From NCBI GenBank assembly GCA_023846275.1, contig CM043871.1:31898569-31962568 (forward strand): a stretch of DNA of 64,000 bases, given 5' to 3'. The translations under genes were made by a program, and so were the position numbers. The notes below the pieces were generated by a model. It was not told where the DNA came from, searched no databases, and saw nothing but the letters and a program-made list of their open reading frames with translations. Positions 57,713 to 64,000 of the stretch are shown here, piece by piece (within the stretch, counting starts at the first letter, position 1; every line of letters starts with the position of its first letter). Source of the DNA: Vanilla planifolia (Eukaryota > Streptophyta > Magnoliopsida > Asparagales > Orchidaceae).

Positions 57713-60700
57713 ATGATTGCGCGAGCTATTGATGTCGCATATCTCACCTGCTCTTCTCGTCCAATCTCATTCGATTCGACGAGGAGGAGTAGATCCTTGG
57801 GAGCGGTGGGCAGAGCCAGCGCTGGGGAGCAGGAATCGCCGGCTGGTAGAAAGAGAGCGAACCTCTGGGCCTGTAGGAAGGAGAAGGTAAAGCTTCCGGA
57901 GTATACCGACCGCCATGGCAGGCCGTTCTGCATCGGCGATTTCCTCCGTCATCCGTCCGGAGTTCAAGCTCTACTCAACTCCAGAGCGTTGCAAGAATTG
58001 GAATCCCTCGGCCCCGACATCTACAGGTTTTCCTATTTTTTGAGGAAGTTAAGTTTGTGGTGGTTTCCGTTAACGATGTCCTTTTTCCAACGTTTGTTCC
58101 ATGACAGATGCACTTTACAGAAGATTCAGTTTCTGGCGTTTGAGGTTGCTCCAGTGTTGGAATTGAGGGTGAATTCAACTAGCGAAGACTGCACTGTGGA
58201 GATGATTTCTTGCAAAGTAAGATCTTTTGAGCATTAGTGCAGCTGCACTACCTAAATACAATCTGAAATTTATTGATGCTCTTAGATAGTTGCTCTCATA
58301 ACTTTCAGGATTACACTCTCACACAGTAACCTTTAAGAATGAAAGAAAAAGATCAGTTTTTTTTTCGTAGGCATATTGCTTTGCTTAATTATGACACTAT
58401 CAATCTTTTTCTTATGTAATCATAGGAAGTAATTGTTATTTGCACACACTAGAGCAAATGAAGACAATATATTAAGCTTACAGATTGATTTGAAGAAGCC
58501 ATATTGGAGTTGTCTATAAGTGTTTTGTTAGGAATTAATCCTACACAATTGATAGAGTGCAATGAAAATAGAATTGATTAGAATAATAATGACAAAAGAG
58601 AAAAAAAAAATTTAGTATAGTTCAACTTAAATAAGATCTATGTTTAAAAGGAGAAAAAAAAATTATTATAATAAAAATCACAAATACATAATGTGGAGTC
58701 ACATGAATATAGAACAAGTTTATCCAAGTATGTCTAATTTTTTGAGCTTTGAAAAAATTAAACTCCCTCATTAAAAAAGACGATCTTATAATCTTTTATA
58801 AAGAAAAAAAACTTAAAAACAAAATAACACTTTATCTTTTTCAATAGAATTCTTTTTTTTTTTCTCTCATGCTTATTTTTAACATTCACATCTTTTATTA
58901 TATTTATAGGTAAAAAATGATACATATGCAATACCAAGAGTATTAAGATTACAATAATGTTCATACTTAATTCTTCAAAGATATAGTTTTTTTTTAATTT
59001 TTCAATTATAGTTATATAATTTTACATTTAAAAATATGACAAAAATCATCTTGTAGAAATCAACATAGGTTCTACATTTGAATTTATGTAATGATGATAG
59101 GTGGCATGATAATAGCATATAATCTTGAATGATTTTATTCTTAAATTGTTATAATGATTTCATTTTGCTTGATAATGTTCTGCAGTTTGAGGGTTCAGAA
59201 TTGATTAAGGGTCAAAATAAGCTTTTCTCAGGTACATCCATAATCAGTTAGAGTTTTTTCTATTTATGATTTTGTGTTCTTTTTTTTAAACTAAATTTTC
59301 ATTGCTAGTTAAAAGCTTCAAGAATGACAAAATATAGAAGCTTAACAGAGCAAAGAGATAAATGGACAAGGCCAGCATAATATATTAACCAACATACATA
59401 TGCTATGAACTTTTACCTTTGTGAAACTATACAACATATCAACAGGTAAAATTATAGTTTGAAACCAAAATTGGTCCCAAGCCCAAGCCCAATAGTATGA
59501 TCCTACCCAAATTGTATCAACCTATATGCAATGTATTGTCTATGTTGGGATTCCAAAATTACAATCACCACAATGATGATTCTTTGGCTCATAACTACTA
59601 AAGATGTCATACCAAAGTGCTCCAAGGTTTGAGTTAAGATCAAAGACACAAACCACAATAGTTCGAGACAAAACTAAGAAACAACAAGGAGTAATTGTTT
59701 TGAATGCCAACACTTCCAAAAAGAACCAATGCATTTTATTATGGGGTGAGGATTTGAGTGTAGGAAAATGGATTTATTCAAGGGAGGTGGGAAAGGGATG
59801 AGTAGGTATAGTGGACACTTGCATAGGATTAAGATGGTTTACAATAAGTGGATGGTTGATCCTAAAGGATGTTGAAAGTTCTCGAGAAGGTCTTAAGGCA
59901 TATGGAAGTTAGTCTTTGTAGAGTTGTTGGTTATGATATGGTTCTAAGAAGATAAATAAGAGTTTGATGGGCTCTGTTCAAGAGGTGTTACTTGACTTCG
60001 AGACCATTTAAATAGGTTTCAAGTAGATGAAGACTTCAAGAAGATTGATACAAATATTTATAAGCCTCTTGAGGTTAAGTTGAGATTGATTATAGTCTCA
60101 AGAGATTAGCCAAAATAATATTAAAAAAAATATTTTGTAAGTTTGCTTGAGTTTTAAATCAAGGACCTAAAAATGATTTTGTGAAACAATCTAGAGGTTT
60201 AGAGATTTGTTGAAATATTGTGGAAGCCTTAAATAGCTAGGATGATAGTGAGCATGTTCTTAAGAATGAGTAAGGCAAGTGAAGCTCTTGTTGAGTTGTA
60301 GGAATTTTTTTTGGAGTCAATGGATTTAGATTTTTGTGAAGTGAACTACAAAGTTCAAGAGAATTTTGTAGACTTTTCATTGCCTTTTGATTCATCAAAT
60401 TCTAAGATCTATGAAATTATGCCAAATGACTAATTGTGTTGAAGCCTTTTGGATGAGGATTTGAAATTTGAATGCATCAAATCGACATTCCATTGATATT
60501 TGATTTGAAATAGTTAAGATTAGATTATTTGTTTCCTATTATTTTAGAATTAGGTTTTTAATGTTTATCTCTTATTTCAATTGCGCCAAGGGCTTTTACA
60601 CCATAAAAATGAACTCATTGTATAGATATTGAAATGTTTTGATGCTTTGATGAATTATTGGTTTTGAAAAAAGAATAATTTGAGAGAAGACAATCACACG

Positions 60701-63700
60701 CATACACACATAGAGATATGAGCATGGACTCGTGTCTAAAAGTTATCTCTATAGGAGAGATGGTGTGAGTTTTGATGAGGTTTGTTAGTCTTTAAGAAAA
60801 GCAATTTCAAACTCATGAGAAGCATGAGAGCATTCTCAAATAAGATGATTGCCATTAAGAGAGTTATCGAAGGATTACATAGAGTAGATTGCTTAGATAT
60901 TTTTTATTATAATATTAGATTGTTTTGGTGTGTTTATATTTTTTCAGCATATTTTCATTGTGCCACTTAGAAAGATTAGTTATTAGGGCAGATCAAGGAT
61001 AGATTAAAATAATGATGAGGGGCAACTGAATTTGATTGGGGAGCCAAGATGATAATGAGAGAAGTAGGTGGACGAATATGTTAAGACAACAATTATGAGT
61101 TGGACATAGATATGTAGGTTGATATATGGTTAATGGATTGTGTTGAGGGGCTAGCGCTGTTCTAATTTTAATTAAATCTTTAGGTTATATTGTTATGCAA
61201 TGTAATAAGCCCATTAACTTTGTTGCTATCTTAATTGGCCTAAGTTTGAGATCAATATTTGCTGTAGTTTGGTTGGGGCAATAGTTTTTTGTTATTGACA
61301 TTGGATGAATGAGTATGGAGATTGAAATAAATAGGGATATGAATAAGTATAATGGATGTTTGCATAGGATTAAGATGGTTTATAATAAGTGGATGGTTGA
61401 TCCTAGAGGATGTTGAAAGTTCTTGAGGAAAGTCTTAAGGTACATGGAAGCAGCTCAAGGTAGAATTATTTGTCGTGAGATGGTTCAAAGAAGATAAATA
61501 AGGGTTTGATAGGTTCTATTCAAGAGGTATTAGTTGATTTTGAGACCATTTAAATGGGTTTCAAGTGGATAAAGACTTTAAGAAGAAGATTGACACAAAT
61601 GCTTATAAGCCTCTATAGGTTAAGTTGAGATGGATTACGGTCTCAAGAGATTAGCAAAAATAACATTTAAAAACGTTTTGTAAGTTTGCTTGAGTTTTTA
61701 CTCCAAAAGGACCTAAAAATGACTTTGTGAAACAATCTAGAGATTTAAAAATTTGTTGAAATATTGTTTGCAAATATTATGCAAGTGTAGTAGGTTTTCT
61801 TGAAGTCAATGGATTTGGATTTCTACAAAGTGATGAACCACAAAGTTCAAGAGAATTTTGCTAACTTTTCACTGCCTTTTGAATCATTAAATTTGAAGAT
61901 CTATGAAGTTATGCTGAAAGACTAATAGTTAAAGCCTTCTAGATGAGGATTTGAAATTTGAATACATTGAAATAGCTATGATTTGGATTATTTGTTTTGT
62001 ATTATACTAGAATTAGATTTTTAATGTTCATCTCTTATTTCTATTATACCAAGGGCTTTTATACCATAAATATTAACCCTTGATAGAGATATTGAAATGC
62101 TTTGATGTTTTGATGAATTGTTGGTCAAAGAAAAAAATAATTTGTGAGAAGACAATCACACTCACACACATATAGATCTGAGTGTGGACTCATGTGTAGA
62201 AGTCATCTCTCTACGAGGGAGGGTGTGAGTCTTGATAAGGTTTGCTAATCCTTGAGAAAAGTGAGTTCAAACCTATGAGAAGCATGGGAGTCTATTTATG
62301 TGTAAAAATCATCTTTATATTAGATAATTGTCATTAAGAGAGTTATTAGAAGATTAAGAGTCTATTTATAATTAGACTATTTAGATATTTTTTATTATAA
62401 TATTAGATTGTTTTGGTGTTTACTTTTATATGATTATTTTGTTTTTATTTTTTTGACATGTTTTCGTTATGTCACTTAGAATAATTAGTCATTAGAACAG
62501 ATCAAGGATTGATTAAAACAATGAGGAGGGACAACTGAATTTGATTAGGGAGCCAAGATGATGATGAGAGGTAGATGAATCATAAGATAGTATGATAAAA
62601 CTACAATTATGAGTTAGACATGGGTAAGTAGGTTGGTATTTAAAATGATTGTGTTTGGGGGGCTAACACTCTTTTAATATTAATTAAATCTTTAGGTCAA
62701 ATTGTTATGCAATGTAAGCCCATTAGTTTTTGTTGCTAGCTTAATTGGCCTAGGTTTGAGATCAATATTTGTTACAATTTAGTTGCGATAATAGTTTTGG
62801 TGTTATTGGCCTAGGTAGAGAAATTAGAATATGATGATGACAACTACGTGATTCTTATGAAAGAAAAAAATAATAGGTTAAATGTCATAAGTATTGAATT
62901 GTAATAGTTTCTTGGAAATACAACAAGCTTTTGTGGGAAAGTGCATGTCATGAGAATCATGTTACGATATCACATTGGTGCAAAGTAGATTTGATGATTT
63001 ATGATGGAAATTAAAGCGTGGGGTTCTTTGAAAATATATGTGATGTAAAGAAATAGAAAGAAAAGCAATAGAAAACTTCTTATTAAATGGAAGAAAAACA
63101 ATGAAATACAAGAAATATAACAGGGAAGAGAAAAACTTCTTATTAAATGGAAGAAAAACAATGAAATGCAAGAAATATAACAGGGAAGAGAATAAAGAGA
63201 ACCCAACAAAGTTCTTTTCTACAAGGACAATATCAATGCTGTTTATCCCAAGCAACACTTACAAAATTCTCAAAGATTTTTAAAGCACCCAATATTAATT
63301 ATGAAATCCATATGCATTTGTTGTTTTTCAGTTAAACCATTTTGATTGCATGTCGTGCCTTTTATTTAGACTTAATCATGCCTTTCTAATCAATGGCAAT
63401 TCCTATTTTCAATGAACTTTAATTAGATTATTTTAAGGATTTTTTTTGAACTCCTAACAATACTTCATTTTCTATAGCTTTCATGAGAAATCACATAACC
63501 TGGAATGCAGAACATTCTTCTGAGCCGTGTCTGGAAGTTGATGTAAACCTGAGTGTCTCGCTTGAGGTATCAGTTTCTTCAGATTCAACTGTTTGTTCAC
63601 AGCAGGGCTTTTAGTAACATGTGAATTATAACTAAATTTTTCTTTGTATAATTTAGATCTATACGCAACCATTCAGCTTGCTTCCTGCAGCTGCAGTAGA

Positions 63701-63929
63701 AAACCCTGGAAATTTGTAAGTGTAGGATAGAAGCAAATAAAACTTTTATTTAACTAATCCTCTATGACCATTCATGTATTATTGTTTGATCTTGCCCTTA
63801 ATTTGAACTTACAGGATAATGCAAGGCCTTATTGACAGACTTGTTCCTCTGCTTGCTGAGCAATTGCTTCAAGATTATGCCACATGGGTGAAGATGCAAA
63901 AAGAAGCACCTATAACCAGACGAGTTTGA
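57713..63929 (+). CDS. DUF1997 family protein, probably plastid-targeted (6 exons)
   Basis: The exons are 57713-58026, 58108-58216, 59186-59231, 63478-63566, 63657-63715 and 63815-63929: 732 nt, 243 aa. Junctions are GT-AG with phases 2, 0, 1, 0 and 2. The start gives MIARAIDVAYLTCSSRP.., Ser/Arg-rich and poor in acidic residues, like a chloroplast transit peptide. The mature part runs KVKLPEYTDRHGRPF, GDFLRHPSGVQALLNSRAL, LQKIQFLAFEVAPVLELRV, EDCTVEMISCKFEG, FMRNHITWN, LEVDVNLSVSLEIYTQPF, LLPAAAVENPGN and IMQGLIDRLVPLLAEQLLQ. These blocks match plant DUF1997 proteins from memory; their biochemical role is unknown. Intron 1 is only 81 bp, while intron 3 is 4246 bp and carries a tandem duplication. 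A short uORF lies at 57633. The window ends 71 bp past the stop codon. Confidence 0.88.
58217..59185 (+). other. intron 2 of the DUF1997 gene
   Basis: A 969-bp AT-rich intron (GTAAGA to CTGCAG). Nothing further recognised inside it. Confidence 0.75.
59790..62815. repeat. two tandem ~1.5-kb units in intron 3 of the DUF1997 gene
   Basis: GCATAGGATTAAGATGGTTT occurs at about 59821 and 61362 (offset ~1541 bp), and AACTGAATTTGATT near 61023 and 62532. Shared order: GTGGATGGTTGATCCTA, AGATAAATAAG, GAGACCATTTAAAT, AACAATCTAGAG, TCACACxCAxACACA and GGCCTAxGTTTGAGATCAAT. Unit 2 has lost some sub-segments. No coding sequence was seen. Moderate divergence suggests an older event than the transporter exon duplication. 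Confidence 0.8.
63071..63190. repeat. 60-bp tandem duplication near DUF1997 exon 4
   Basis: 63071-63130 and 63131-63190 are identical except for about two substitutions. Each ends CAGGGAAGAG. It lies in intron 3, about 290 bp before exon 4. The period is a multiple of three, which creates repetitive spurious frames on both strands. Confidence 0.92.
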
Positions 63930-64000
63930 ATTTTGTTGCCCTAATTGGTGAAACCATTGGAAGACTCCATTTATCAAGATTGATCTAGTTTATTTGATTA

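Noticed and set aside
58027-58107. Read-through of the open frame at 57713-58237 as a single 174-aa protein
   Set aside because: Splicing out the 81-bp intron restores the family-consistent text YR|CTLQKIQFLAFEV, while read-through inserts unrelated hydrophobic residues.
63071-63190. Two-copy direct repeat as a possible CRISPR-like array
   Set aside because: Only two contiguous copies with no spacers, in a plant intron; it is a simple tandem duplication.

Overview
This is nuclear DNA from a flowering plant. Genes are split by GT-AG introns, the non-coding DNA is very AT-rich, and there is a plant-type L1 LINE and a solo LTR. The protein families are plant-specific. A non-grass monocot is my guess from overall character, with low confidence. 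No prokaryotic, organellar, tRNA, rRNA or CRISPR features were seen.

Four host genes can be assembled exon by exon with consistent splice phases. (1) On the minus strand, 5436-1018, a ~1112-aa Ser-rich nuclear-type protein with a CCHC/UBZ4-like finger, resembling Arabidopsis HAPLESS 8. (2) On the plus strand, 27005-44548, a 392-aa drug/metabolite-type nucleotide-sugar transporter with seven exons and a 13.6-kb last intron. (3) On the plus strand, 45152-47985, a 236-aa stand-alone universal-stress-protein domain of the U-box-kinase type, with a TATA box 52 bp before its ATG. (4) On the plus strand, 57713-63929, a 243-aa DUF1997 protein, probably plastid-targeted, with a 4.2-kb third intron. 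The four genes share no evident pathway; they are ordinary neighbours.

Between and inside the genes lies repeat-rich DNA. A 6.5-kb GC-rich L1 element (15.3-21.8 kb) has an intact ORF2 and an ORF1 broken by one in-frame amber codon. A much older, AT-drifted L1 3' fragment lies at 8.1-9.0 kb. A 2.08-kb solo LTR (33631-35714) is inserted in a (GA)n microsatellite inside the transporter's last intron. It carries four hairpin units whose stems change in a compensatory way.

The most striking theme is repeated local tandem duplication. Cases are a 176-bp copy of transporter exon 2, four ~370-bp units at 23.8-25.1 kb, ~1.7-kb units in the last transporter intron, four ~1.4-1.6-kb units at 51.4-56.4 kb, two ~1.5-kb units in the DUF1997 intron, and smaller 83-bp and 60-bp pairs. 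The duplicated transporter exon keeps an open frame, a donor and a NAGNAG acceptor, so it could act as a mutually exclusive exon. The 51-56 kb units each carry a decayed exon resembling an MFS organic-cation transporter, and three also carry a long purine-only-like tract. All repeat boundaries and similarities were judged by eye.
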